From NCBI GenBank assembly GCA_963726665.1, contig CAVSDW010000011.1, positions 248,001 through 312,000 of the forward strand: a DNA stretch of 64,000 nt. Direction: 5' to 3'. Shown one piece after another: positions 1 to 7,957 of the stretch (position 1 is the first letter of the stretch; the number at the start of each line of letters is the position of its first letter). The stretch is from RPQJ01 sp963726665 (GTDB lineage Bacteria; Pseudomonadota; Gammaproteobacteria; Steroidobacterales; Steroidobacteraceae). The position numbers and the translations under genes are program-made. The notes beneath the pieces are model-generated. The model had not been told where the DNA came from. It was given only the letters and a program-made list of their open reading frames with translations, and did no database searches.

Positions 1-782
1 AGATGACCCGCCCTGCCGGCCCGCGAGCGCGCGTGCCCGCTCGAGATCCGTTCCTGTGTCCACCCCCGGGCCCGGCGGCACGCGGCAGGTTCCGACCACG
101 ATGCGCATGCCGTCCTGCAGCGCCCGCAGCTGCTCGAGCTTCTCGCGCAACTCGAGTGCAGAGGGCGGCAGGCGCGTGATCCTGCCGCAGAGCGCCGACC
201 CGATACGCGTAGATGCCGACGTGCCTCATCGCGCCACGCGAATTCACGCTGTCCCGCGCCTTCCTGCGCGCCGTCGCGGGTCCACGGGATCGGCGCACGG
301 CTGAAATAGAGCGCAGCCCCGTCGTCCGCAGTGACGACCTTGACGACGTTCGGGTCGAGGAACTCTCCGAGCGACTCGATGGGCGTGGCGAGCGTCGCGA
401 TCCCGGCCGACTGGTCGCGCATCAGCAAGTCGGCCACCTGTTCGATCAGCGCCGGCGGCATGAACGGCTCGTCGCCCTGGACATTGACCACCACTGTGCC
501 CTCGTCCCACCCGAGTTGCGCTGCAACCGCTGCGACCCTGTCCGTCCCGGACGGCAGGTCAGGGTCCGTCATCACTGCGATCGGGTGCTGCCGCCCCCTG
601 GGATCACGGACAGCGGCGGCGATGCGCGTGTCGTCGGTCGCGACGATCACGCGGTCGGCACCGCTCGCACAGGCCTGCTCGACCACGCGCTGGACCATCG
701 GCCGGCCGCCGATGTCGAGCAGCGGCTTGCCTGGCAGACGCGTCGAGGCGTAGCGCGCCGGGATGACGACGTGAAAAGTCAC
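1..782 (-). CDS. kdsB: 3-deoxy-manno-octulosonate cytidylyltransferase, frameshifted, 3' end off the window
   Basis: KdsB makes CMP-Kdo from CTP and Kdo in the cytoplasm, activating Kdo for transfer to lipid A. The GTG at 782 lies 2 bases after the Trm112-like stop, and the N-terminus carries the nucleotide-binding motif IPARYASTRLPGKPL (residues 7-21), followed by VNVQGDEPF and APIPW. As written the frame is broken twice. After EFAWR the expected RHVGIYAYRVGALR is one frame over (indel near 224-236), and RITRLPPSALELREKLEQL then needs another shift (near 184-187). The last family block, GVDTGTDLERAR, reaches base 1 without a stop, so only a few C-terminal residues are missing. Both shifts look like single extra bases. 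It is the last visible gene of the exbB-exbD-msbA-lpxK series and, being essential for Kdo lipid A, is probably intact in the organism. Confidence 0.88.
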   Translation of the reverse strand, partial: MTFHVVIPARYASTRLPGKPLLDIGGRPMVQRVVEQACASGADRVIVATDDTRIAAAVRDPRGRQHPIAVMTDPDLPSGTDRVAAVAAQLGWDEGTVVVNVQGDEPFMPPALIEQVADLLMRDQSAGIATLATPIESLGEFLDPNVVKVVTADDGAALYFSRAPIPWTRDGAQEGAGQREFAWRDEARRHLRVSGRRSAAGSRACRPLHSSCARSSSSCGRCRTACASWSEPAACRRARGWTQERISSGHARSRAGRAGH

Positions 783-784
783 CG

Positions 785-988
785 TCAGTCCTTCAGGAGC
801 GCGTCTTCCGCAGCCAGCCTCGTAGCCTCGTCTTCCAGCATCACGGGAATGCCGTCCCGGACCGGGAAGGACAACCGGTCGGCGCGGCAGACCAGGCAGG
901 GCACGTCGCGGTGCCACTGCAGGGGCCCCTTGCACACGGGACAGGCGAGTATGTCGAGCAGTCTGCTATCCAAGTTTGCCTCCGGCAC
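785..988 (-). CDS. Trm112/YcaR family small zinc-ribbon-like protein
   Basis: This 67-residue protein matches the YcaR/Trm112 family, which sits between lpxK and kdsB in many gammaproteobacteria, as here. Two CxxC pairs (CPVC near residue 17 and CLVC near residue 32) form a probable metal-binding knuckle, followed by the family motif FPVRDGIPVML. The family acts as small partner or activator proteins, best known for methyltransferases in eukaryotes and archaea. The bacterial role is not settled and I assign no reaction. The start at 988 overlaps the end of lpxK by 23 bases, and the stop is 2 bases before the kdsB GTG, so the three genes are probably translated together. Confidence 0.9.
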   Translation of the reverse strand: MPEANLDSRLLDILACPVCKGPLQWHRDVPCLVCRADRLSFPVRDGIPVMLEDEATRLAAEDALLKD

Positions 989-2007
989 CGATCAGCCCGG
1001 TGCGTTCGAGGACGAGGGCGAGGAGCACCCGGGCCGTCTCACGCTCCATGCCCACGTCGAGTTCCACGTACCACCAGCCGGGCCGCGCGTACGCCGCGCA
1101 TTTTACTGCATCCTTCTCCGTCATCAGGACCGTGGCTTCCGCCGGGAACGGAAGCGCCGCCGGATCGATCGGCGCATGATCCGGCAGCGGGTGCTCGACC
1201 GGGTCGAGTCCCACGCCGCGCAGCGCGGCGAAGAACGCCTCGGGATTGCCCACCGCAGCGACCGCGTGCAGACGCTCGCCGCTGAAGCTCGCCAGCGTAC
1301 GTTTCTCGCCGGAAAGCAGGTTCACCGCTGCGCCCGGCGCGAGCGCCGCCTCGGCGAGGAAGGGATGGCGCGGATTCACGCGCACGTCGCCGCCCGGGCC
1401 GCGCCGGGTCAGGACCACCGCATCCGCGCGCTCCAGACGCCGCGCAGGCTCGCGCAGCGGACCCGCCGGAAGCAGGAATCCATTGCCGAACCCACGCGCA
1501 GCGTCGACCACGACGATCTCGTAGTCGCGCCCCAGTCGCAGGTGCTGCAGGCCGTCGTCGCAGACCACGACCTCGGCACCCTCCTCCTCCGCAAGGCGCG
1601 CCGCCGCAACCCGGTCGGCACCGATGACGACCACGTGCGGGCGATGCCGGGCATGCAGCAGCGCCTCGTCGCCGACGTCGGCCGGGTCGTCGTCCGGGGC
1701 CACCACACGGACACGACCGGAATGCTTCCCACCGTAACCGCGCAGGACGACCCCGACGCGCCGGCCACGGCGGGTCAGTTCACGCACCAGCCAAGCGGCG
1801 ACCGGCGTCTTGCCCGTGCCGCCGACCGTCAGGTTCCCCACCACGACGACCGGCACGCCGACCTTCGCGCTGCGAAGAAGACCGGACGCATACAGCGCGC
1901 GACGCGCGGCCACGCCGAAACCGAAGATCCACGAGAGCGGCCAGAGCGGAATGCTGCGCCATGCAGGCCCGTACCAGAGATCCGCCAGTCGGGCGGCGAG
2001 CGTTCAT
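966..2007 (-). CDS. lpxK: Tetraacyldisaccharide 4'-kinase (start region frame-disrupted)
   Basis: LpxK phosphorylates the 4' position of the lipid A disaccharide at the inner face of the cytoplasmic membrane. The P-loop GGTGKTP follows VVVVGNLTV, and the family blocks VCDDGLQH, LPAGPLREP and TEKDAVK are present. As written, the first usable in-frame start is the GTG at 1913, giving 315 residues and losing the membrane-anchoring N-terminus. The same frame remains readable upstream to 2003 and encodes the typical leader ARLADLWYGPAWRSIPLWP, but it contains no start codon. An ATG at 2007 that overlaps the msbA stop (ATGA) encodes MNAR in the neighbouring frame. Removing one base near 1992-1998 joins MNAR to ARLADLWY and gives about 346 residues, the normal family length. 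I use that reading; the GTG at 1913 is the as-written alternative. Confidence 0.85.
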
Positions 2008-3788
2008 TCGTTGAACTGCATGCGGTAGAGCACCGCATACTGGCCTTCGCGAGCCAGCAGCTCCTCGTGAGTACCGGTCTCGATCACGCGGCCGCCGTCC
2101 ATGACGAGGATCCGGTTCGCCTTCTCCACGGTGGAAAGACGATGCGCGATCACGAGCGTCGTGCGGCTCTCCATGAGTTGCTCGAGTTGTTCCTGGATCT
2201 GCCGTTCGAGTTCCGTGTCGAGCGCCGAGGTCGCCTCGTCGAGGATCAGCACCGGCGTATTGCGGAGCATGGCCCGGGCGATGGCGATTCGCTGCCGCTG
2301 GCCTCCGGAGAGCAGCACGCCGCGGTCGCCCACCTCCGTGTCGAGCCCGCCCGGCAACGCATCGGTGAACTCCGTCACGCGCGCTGCGCGCGCGGCCGAC
2401 TCGATTTCCGCGTCGGTCGCAGGAAAGCCGAAGGCGATGTTGCGCCGGACGGTATCGTTGAAGATCACCACGTCCTGGCTCACGAGACTCATCTGGGCGC
2501 GCAGGTCCTGGAGGCCGTACTCGCGCACGTCGTGGCCGTCGAGCAGCACGCTGCCGCCCCCGACGTCGTAGAACCTGGGCAGCATGTTGACGATCGTCGA
2601 TTTGCCGCTGCCGGAGCGCCCGACGATGGCGAGCGTCTCACCGGCGTTCACGCTGAAGCTCACGCCTGAAAGCACGTCGCTCGCGCCGGTCGGGTAGCGA
2701 AAGGTCACGTCGCGATACTCGACGTCGCCGCGGGCGCGCGTAATCGGGCGCCCGCCACCGGGGTGCTCGACCGCAGTGTCCATGACCTCGAAGATGCTCT
2801 GGGCAGCGGCGATGCCCTGCTGCAGGGGCCCAGCCACGTTGATGATCCTGCGCAGCGGTGCCGTGACGAGCCCGAGCGCCGCGATGAACGACGTGAAGTC
2901 GCCAACCGTCATGTTGCCCTTCATCGCGTCCTTGGTCGCCACGTAGAGCACGCCGGCCATCGCGCTCGAGGCGATGAGCATCACCACCGGATTGCTCAGC
3001 CCCTTGGTGAGCATGAGCCGCATGTAGGAGCGGCGATTGTGCTCGATGACCTGCTCGAAGAGCTCGGTCTCGTAGGCCTGGGCGTTGAACACGCGCACCA
3101 CGCGCGGCGCCTCGATCGCCTCCTTCGCGACGCGCGTGACGTCGCCCATGGAGTTCTGGATGCGCCGGCTGTAGCGGCGGAACTGCTGGTTGATGCGACG
3201 GATCATGAACGCGATCAGCGGCCCGACCGTCAGGGTGACCAGTGTCAGGCGGGGGTTCTGCCACAGCAGGTAGCCGACCAGCCCGAAGATCGTCAGCGTA
3301 TCGCGGATGAACACCGTGATCGAATCGGTGGTCGCCTGGGCCACCTGCTCGGTGTTGTAGGTGAGTCGCGACAGGAGCGCGCCCGAGGCCTCGCGGTCGA
3401 AGTAGCTGATCGGCAGGTGGAGGTAACTGTCGAAGAGCTGCGCGCGCAGGGTCTTCACGATCCGTCGGCCCACGGAACCCGGACAGTAGGTCTGCAGGAA
3501 GTCGCCGATGCCGCGGAACACGAACAGCCCGACCAGCGTGACCGGCACCAGCCAGGTCATGCGCGGATCCTTGTTGACGAAGGTCCCGTCGAGGAAGAAC
3601 TTGATGAATCCCGCCCATCCTGCATCCGACGCAGCCGACATCACCATGCCAAGCACACCCACCATGAACATGGTGCGGTGAGGACGCAGGTAGGAGATGA
3701 GCCGGCGGTAGGTCCGCAGTGCGCCCGGCTTCAGGCGAAGGTTCGGGTCGCTGGCCGACTTGAGGCCGCTACTGACCTTGTGGCGCAT
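2004..3788 (-). CDS. msbA: Lipid A export ABC transporter, permease/ATPase MsbA
   Basis: This 594-residue protein fuses an exporter-type transmembrane domain (roughly residues 40-330, six predicted helices) to an ATPase domain. MsbA homodimers flip core-lipid A from the inner to the outer leaflet of the inner membrane. The ATPase shows Walker A GRSGSGKST, the signature LSGGQRQR, Walker B VLILDEATSALD and the H-loop IAHRLST. Length and motif order match MsbA. Its position between exbBD and lpxK-kdsB is the usual lipid A context in this group and argues against a generic drug exporter. The start overlaps the exbD stop by 20 bases, and the stop overlaps the reconstructed lpxK ATG, suggesting translational coupling. 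Confidence 0.95.
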   Translation of the reverse strand: MRHKVSSGLKSASDPNLRLKPGALRTYRRLISYLRPHRTMFMVGVLGMVMSAASDAGWAGFIKFFLDGTFVNKDPRMTWLVPVTLVGLFVFRGIGDFLQTYCPGSVGRRIVKTLRAQLFDSYLHLPISYFDREASGALLSRLTYNTEQVAQATTDSITVFIRDTLTIFGLVGYLLWQNPRLTLVTLTVGPLIAFMIRRINQQFRRYSRRIQNSMGDVTRVAKEAIEAPRVVRVFNAQAYETELFEQVIEHNRRSYMRLMLTKGLSNPVVMLIASSAMAGVLYVATKDAMKGNMTVGDFTSFIAALGLVTAPLRRIINVAGPLQQGIAAAQSIFEVMDTAVEHPGGGRPITRARGDVEYRDVTFRYPTGASDVLSGVSFSVNAGETLAIVGRSGSGKSTIVNMLPRFYDVGGGSVLLDGHDVREYGLQDLRAQMSLVSQDVVIFNDTVRRNIAFGFPATDAEIESAARAARVTEFTDALPGGLDTEVGDRGVLLSGGQRQRIAIARAMLRNTPVLILDEATSALDTELERQIQEQLEQLMESRTTLVIAHRLSTVEKANRILVMDGGRVIETGTHEELLAREGQYAVLYRMQFNE

Positions 3789-4197
3789 CGTCGACCGTCG
3801 CGATGTTGAGCTGGCGGTATCCGGCCCGCCCGGCGACGTCCATGGCCGTCACCACCGACTGGTGCATCGCGCGCGCATCGGCCCGGATGGTCACCGGAGC
3901 CGATCGGTCGCCCTGCGAGACCTTGCCGAGCGCCGCGGCGAGCGTATCCGGGCTGTTGTTGATGAGCAGGCGCCCGTTCACGCGATACGCGCCTTCCGCC
4001 GTTACGTCGATCTCGATGGAGCCCTGCGGCGATTCCGCTTCCGAGGTGTTCCCCGCCTCCGGCAGCCGGATCTTCAGGCGTCCCTCGTCGACGAACTTCG
4101 TGGACAGCATGAAGAAGATCAGCAGCAGCAGCACGACGTCGATCAGTGACGTCATGTTGAGCTCGGGCTCCTCCGCGCGGCGCGGCTGGAACTTCAC
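3769..4197 (-). CDS. exbD: ExbD/TolR family biopolymer transport protein
   Basis: This is a 142-residue inner-membrane protein with one N-terminal membrane segment (about residues 17-32, rich in V/L/I/F) and a periplasmic domain. The conserved aspartate of the proton path is visible in SLIDVVLLLLIFFM at the start of the helix. ExbD/TolR proteins work with ExbB/TolQ to couple the proton-motive force to outer-membrane processes. The gene follows exbB with an ATGA overlap and precedes msbA, an arrangement seen in Xanthomonas-like bacteria where the pair is not next to tonB. Which partner (TonB or another) it energises cannot be read from the sequence, and no tonB is present in the window. Confidence 0.92.
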   Translation of the reverse strand: MKFQPRRAEEPELNMTSLIDVVLLLLIFFMLSTKFVDEGRLKIRLPEAGNTSEAESPQGSIEIDVTAEGAYRVNGRLLINNSPDTLAAALGKVSQGDRSAPVTIRADARAMHQSVVTAMDVAGRAGYRQLNIATVDDAPQGQ

Positions 4198-4835
4198 GCC
4201 GCCTCGTCCTTCGCTGACGGCGGCGTCGTGCCGCTCGCGCGGTCGATCGCCTGGACGAGCTTGATGGATTCCTTCTCCATCCGGATCACCAGCGAGTCCA
4301 CCCGGCCACGCAGGTACCGGTAGGCGACGAACGCGGGAATGGCGACCAGGAGCCCCGCCGCGGTGGTGATCAGCGCCTCCGCGATGCCGCCCGCCATCGC
4401 GGCCGGGTTGCCGACGCCGGCGAGCGTGATGGCCTTGAAGGTGCGGATCATGCCCGTGACGGTACCGAGCAGGCCGAGCAGCGGCGAAATTCCGGCGATC
4501 GTCCCGAGAACGTTGAGGTAGCGCTCGAGGTCATGCACGGCGTGGCGTCCGGCGTCCTCGATCGCGCTGATCATGACGGCGCGGTCGCGATGACGATTGG
4601 CGAGACCCGCCGCGAGCACACGACCGAGCGGCGAGTGCATTTGCAGCGCCGTGATCTGCCGGTCCGTGAGGGTCCGGTTCTCGACCCACTGCCAGACCTT
4701 GTCGGTCAGCTCTGCGGGCACGACCCGCTGCTCTCGCAGGGTCCAGAGCCTTTCGAGGGTGACGGCCACCGCCAGGATGGAGCACAGGATGATCGGCACC
4801 ATGACGATGCCGCCGGCCTTCACGATCTCGAACAT
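4194..4835 (-). CDS. exbB: ExbB/TolQ/MotA family proton channel protein
   Basis: This 213-residue protein has three hydrophobic segments (about residues 8-25, 108-130 and 150-175), the topology of ExbB/TolQ. The family block LGTIAGISPLLGLLGTVTGMI is split around the second helix, and the third helix contains EALITTAAGLLVAIPA. Together with ExbD it forms the proton-conducting motor in the inner membrane. The stop overlaps the exbD start (ATGA), so the two are produced together. It lies 75 bases downstream of comEC on the same strand. I see no clear terminator in that gap, so the lipid A genes may be co-transcribed with comEC or use a promoter inside it. Confidence 0.93.
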   Translation of the reverse strand: MFEIVKAGGIVMVPIILCSILAVAVTLERLWTLREQRVVPAELTDKVWQWVENRTLTDRQITALQMHSPLGRVLAAGLANRHRDRAVMISAIEDAGRHAVHDLERYLNVLGTIAGISPLLGLLGTVTGMIRTFKAITLAGVGNPAAMAGGIAEALITTAAGLLVAIPAFVAYRYLRGRVDSLVIRMEKESIKLVQAIDRASGTTPPSAKDEAA

Positions 4836-4910
4836 GTCCTGGTTCTGGCCCTTTGTCGCTGTGCCCTCGGATCATACTTGATCGGGGGCGAGGGCCGCGA
4901 CCGGCGGCCG

Positions 4911-7202
4911 TCACGGATCCTGCCAGAGTCGCCGGTGCGCGAGTCGCCACTCCCGGGGCGCAGACGTCGGCCGGTCAGGCCGCAGGTCGAATTCGACGGC
5001 GCCGGCGGTGGCCGTGCTCACCAGGCCGGCCCCCACGGACGACCAGCGATCGACCACGCTCGAGGCGGGAAATCCCCATCGATTTCGATAGCCCGCCGAC
5101 ACCAGGGCCCAACGGGGCCGAGTCGCCATCACCAGCCCTGCCCCGGATGAGGTTCGGCTGCCGTGGTGAGGTACGACGACCACCTCGGCAGCCACCGAGC
5201 GTCCGCGCTCGAGCACCTGTGCTTCGGCGTCGAGCTGGACGTCCCCGGTGAGAAGCACGACATGCGCCCCGGCGCGCACGCGCAGGACGCACGAACGATC
5301 ATTGTCCTTCGGCAGCAGCGACGAACCCGGATGCAGCCATTCGAACTCCACACCGTCCCAGTTCCAGCGGCCGCCGGCACGGCAGGGCTCCACCCGGCCA
5401 AGCCGGTCGAGCGCGTGACCGCTTGCCGCGAGGCCTCGTACAGGCACGAGGCGCGCGAGCGACTCGGCGCCGCCCGTGTGGTCGCCGTCGTCGTGGCTCG
5501 CGACCAGCAGGTCGATCTTCCGCACGCCACGGCTGCGCAGGTAGGGCTCGACGACGAGCACGCCCGTGTCGGTTCCGCTGCGGAATCCGGGTCCGGTGTC
5601 GTAAACGAGCACGTGGCTCCGTGTCTCGACGATGGCGGCGAGTCCCTGCCCGACGTCCAGCAGTGCGAAGTGCGCCGCACCGACGGCGGGAGCAGCGGGC
5701 CGCCATGCGCACATTGCGGACACGATCACCGCTCCCGCGACCCGACCCGGCGCGGGCAGCGGCAGGATCGCGGCGGTCGCGCCGGCGACGAGCACGACCC
5801 ATCCCCAGGCCGGCAGCGTCGCGATGCCCCAGGTCGCCAGCGGCCATGCGGCCGGGACCGAGATCAGCGGCCAGGTGAACTCGATCAGCCAGGCGACGCC
5901 GCCCAATGCGACCTTGCCCGCCGCCGGGAGAACCAGCGCAGCGGTGGTCGCAAGCAATACGGCGGGCACGATCACGAGCGTGTAGAGCGGGATCGCGACG
6001 ATGTTCACCAGCGCCGAGACCAGCGAGACGTTGCCGAAACTGGCTGCAAGCACCGGAACGAGACCGACCGTGACCGCGAGCTGCGCCTCGGCAAAGCCAG
6101 CCACGGCCGTGGTCTTGCCGAAGGCGCCGGAGCTCGCGAGCAGGATCGCCGCAACGGCGCCGAACGACAGCCAGAACCCGACCGCCAGCGGTGCAAGCGG
6201 ATCGAGTGCGAGCACCGTGATCGCGCCGAGCGCGAGGGCGTTCGCCGGCCCCGCGCGCCTGCGCAGCAGGAGCGCAATTGCGACGAGCGCGATCATGATC
6301 ATCGTGCGCTGGGTCGGCACCGACCATCCTGCCAGCAGCGAGTAGCCGAAGGCTGCGCAGGTCCCGACCAGCGCCGCCGCATCGCGCCGCACACCGAGCG
6401 CCCCACGCCGCTGCCGCCACCGTTGCACGCGCGACGCGAACCAGCCCGCGACCGCGCCGAACATCCCGATGTGCATGCCGGAGATGGCCATCAGGTGACT
6501 CGTCCCGCTGCGCGCGAGTTCCCGCCATTGTTCCCGGCTGAGCGCATCCTGCAGTCCGACCGCGAGCCCCGCGACGATGCCGGTGGCGGGCCGCTGGCCG
6601 AGCGAATCGCGGATCCTGCGAGCGACAGCGTCGCGGGCAACGGTCACCGGCCGGCGCATGAGGTCCTGCCAGCTTCGCCCGTCGCTTGCGGCGGATTTCA
6701 CATACCCCGTGGCGCCGATTCCTTCGCGAAGCATGCGGGCCTCCTGGTCCGAGCCGCCGGGATTCGCGAATCCGCGCGGGCGCCGCAGGCGCGCGACCAC
6801 CGACAGCCGCTCTGCCGCCCTCGGCACGAAGGATGGCTCGTACCACGAGAGTTCCACCTCGGACGGGACACCTGCCGTGGGCTCGGTGGCGAGCCGGAAC
6901 CGGATGCCCCCGTCGAGGACCTGCGGGACGGAAGCCACGGTGCCGTGCAGCTCGACGCCGCGACCCTCGAGTGCCGGGTCGAGCCGGCCGGCGAGACGCC
7001 CGCCGGCGTCGCTCCAGCAACAGGCAAAAGCGAGTGCGAAGACCAGCGGCAGGCGAAAACGCGTCGCAGACGCGAGCAGCAGTGCGGCCAGGAGGAACGC
7101 CGCGACGACCGCCCCTGGCGGCAGGGAATCGAGCACCAGCAGCGAAGCACACGCCACCGAGGAATGCGATCGCCGAGGAGACCATGGCCCTGCGCGCTCC
7201 AA
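4911..7202 (-). CDS. comEC: DNA internalization-related competence protein ComEC/Rec2
   Basis: ComEC is the inner-membrane channel for single-stranded DNA during natural transformation. The 763-residue reading shows the order DUF4131-like N-terminal region, a polytopic competence domain with the signature SGTSHLMAISGMHIGM, and a C-terminal metallo-beta-lactamase-like domain with SHDDGDHTGG and PHHGS. As written the first 24 residues (MERAGPWSPRRSHSS...) are not hydrophobic and unlike the family. In the adjacent frame an ATG at 7185 starts MVSSAIAFLGGVCFA, a good first membrane helix, and changing one base near 7143 joins it to LLVLDSLPPGAVV. I think 7185 is the true start and that one base is wrong. 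The gene sits 71 bases after lolD and heads the exbBD-msbA group. Confidence 0.92.
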   Translation of the reverse strand: MERAGPWSPRRSHSSVACASLLVLDSLPPGAVVAAFLLAALLLASATRFRLPLVFALAFACCWSDAGGRLAGRLDPALEGRGVELHGTVASVPQVLDGGIRFRLATEPTAGVPSEVELSWYEPSFVPRAAERLSVVARLRRPRGFANPGGSDQEARMLREGIGATGYVKSAASDGRSWQDLMRRPVTVARDAVARRIRDSLGQRPATGIVAGLAVGLQDALSREQWRELARSGTSHLMAISGMHIGMFGAVAGWFASRVQRWRQRRGALGVRRDAAALVGTCAAFGYSLLAGWSVPTQRTMIMIALVAIALLLRRRAGPANALALGAITVLALDPLAPLAVGFWLSFGAVAAILLASSGAFGKTTAVAGFAEAQLAVTVGLVPVLAASFGNVSLVSALVNIVAIPLYTLVIVPAVLLATTAALVLPAAGKVALGGVAWLIEFTWPLISVPAAWPLATWGIATLPAWGWVVLVAGATAAILPLPAPGRVAGAVIVSAMCAWRPAAPAVGAAHFALLDVGQGLAAIVETRSHVLVYDTGPGFRSGTDTGVLVVEPYLRSRGVRKIDLLVASHDDGDHTGGAESLARLVPVRGLAASGHALDRLGRVEPCRAGGRWNWDGVEFEWLHPGSSLLPKDNDRSCVLRVRAGAHVVLLTGDVQLDAEAQVLERGRSVAAEVVVVPHHGSRTSSGAGLVMATRPRWALVSAGYRNRWGFPASSVVDRWSSVGAGLVSTATAGAVEFDLRPDRPTSAPREWRLAHRRLWQDP

Positions 7203-7273
7203 CGAACCGGACCGGCAGGCTGCGCCGAACGGCAGCGAGGCGCGCCGCGCAAATCCCGCGCGTTCGCGCAGTT

Positions 7274-7957
7274 TCAGCCGGACTCGAGCCGTCCGTCGCG
7301 GAGCGTCAGCACCCGCTGCATGCGCGCCGCGATCTCGGTCGCGTGCGTCACGATCACGAGACTCGTCCCGAGCTCGCGATTGAGCTCGAGCATGAGGTCG
7401 AGCACGGCCCGGGCGTTACCGCCGTCGAGATTGCCGGTGGGCTCGTCGGCGAGCACGACCTGCGGGCGCGTCACCAGCGCACGCGCAACGGCCGCGCGCT
7501 GGCGCTCCCCGCCCGAGAGCTGGCCGGGCCGGTGGCCGAGCCGGGCGCCCAGCCCCACGCGTTCGAGCAGCTGGCGCGCTTCCGCCTGCGCGGCCGCGAC
7601 CGAGTCGCGCCTCACCAGCAGCGGCATCGCCACGTTCTCGAGCGCCGTGAACTCCGGCAGCAGGTGGTGGAACTGGTAGACGAAGCCGAGCGAGCGATTG
7701 CGCAACAAGCCTCGCGCCGAGTCGGACAGCGAGGCGAGCGACTGCCCTGCGAGCCGCACGGTGCCGGACGACGGCAGGTCGAGTCCGCCGAGGATCTGCA
7801 GCAGCGTGGTCTTGCCCGACCCGGACGAGCCCACGATGGCGACGGTCTCGCCCTGCCCGATGGCCAGGTTCACGCCCGTCAGCACCTCCAGGCGCTGGCC
7901 GGCCTCGTCGAAGTGCTTTCGCACGTCGTCGCAACTGAGGATATCTCGGTCAGTCAT
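7274..7957 (-). CDS. lolD: Lipoprotein-releasing ABC transporter ATPase LolD
   Basis: LolD is the ATPase of the LolCDE complex, which extracts outer-membrane lipoproteins from the inner membrane and hands them to LolA. This 227-residue protein has Walker A GSSGSGKTT, the Q-loop block FVYQFHHLLPEFTALENV (characteristic of LolD rather than MacB or FtsE), the signature LSGGERQR and Walker B VVLADEPTGNLD. The start is placed at the ATG at 7957 (MTDRDILSCDDV), which overlaps the preceding lolC stop by 8 bases. The same frame stays open 35 codons further upstream, but that stretch is antisense-like and inside lolC. Three lol genes in a row give a complete transporter. Confidence 0.95.
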   Translation of the reverse strand: MTDRDILSCDDVRKHFDEAGQRLEVLTGVNLAIGQGETVAIVGSSGSGKTTLLQILGGLDLPSSGTVRLAGQSLASLSDSARGLLRNRSLGFVYQFHHLLPEFTALENVAMPLLVRRDSVAAAQAEARQLLERVGLGARLGHRPGQLSGGERQRAAVARALVTRPQVVLADEPTGNLDGGNARAVLDLMLELNRELGTSLVIVTHATEIAARMQRVLTLRDGRLESG

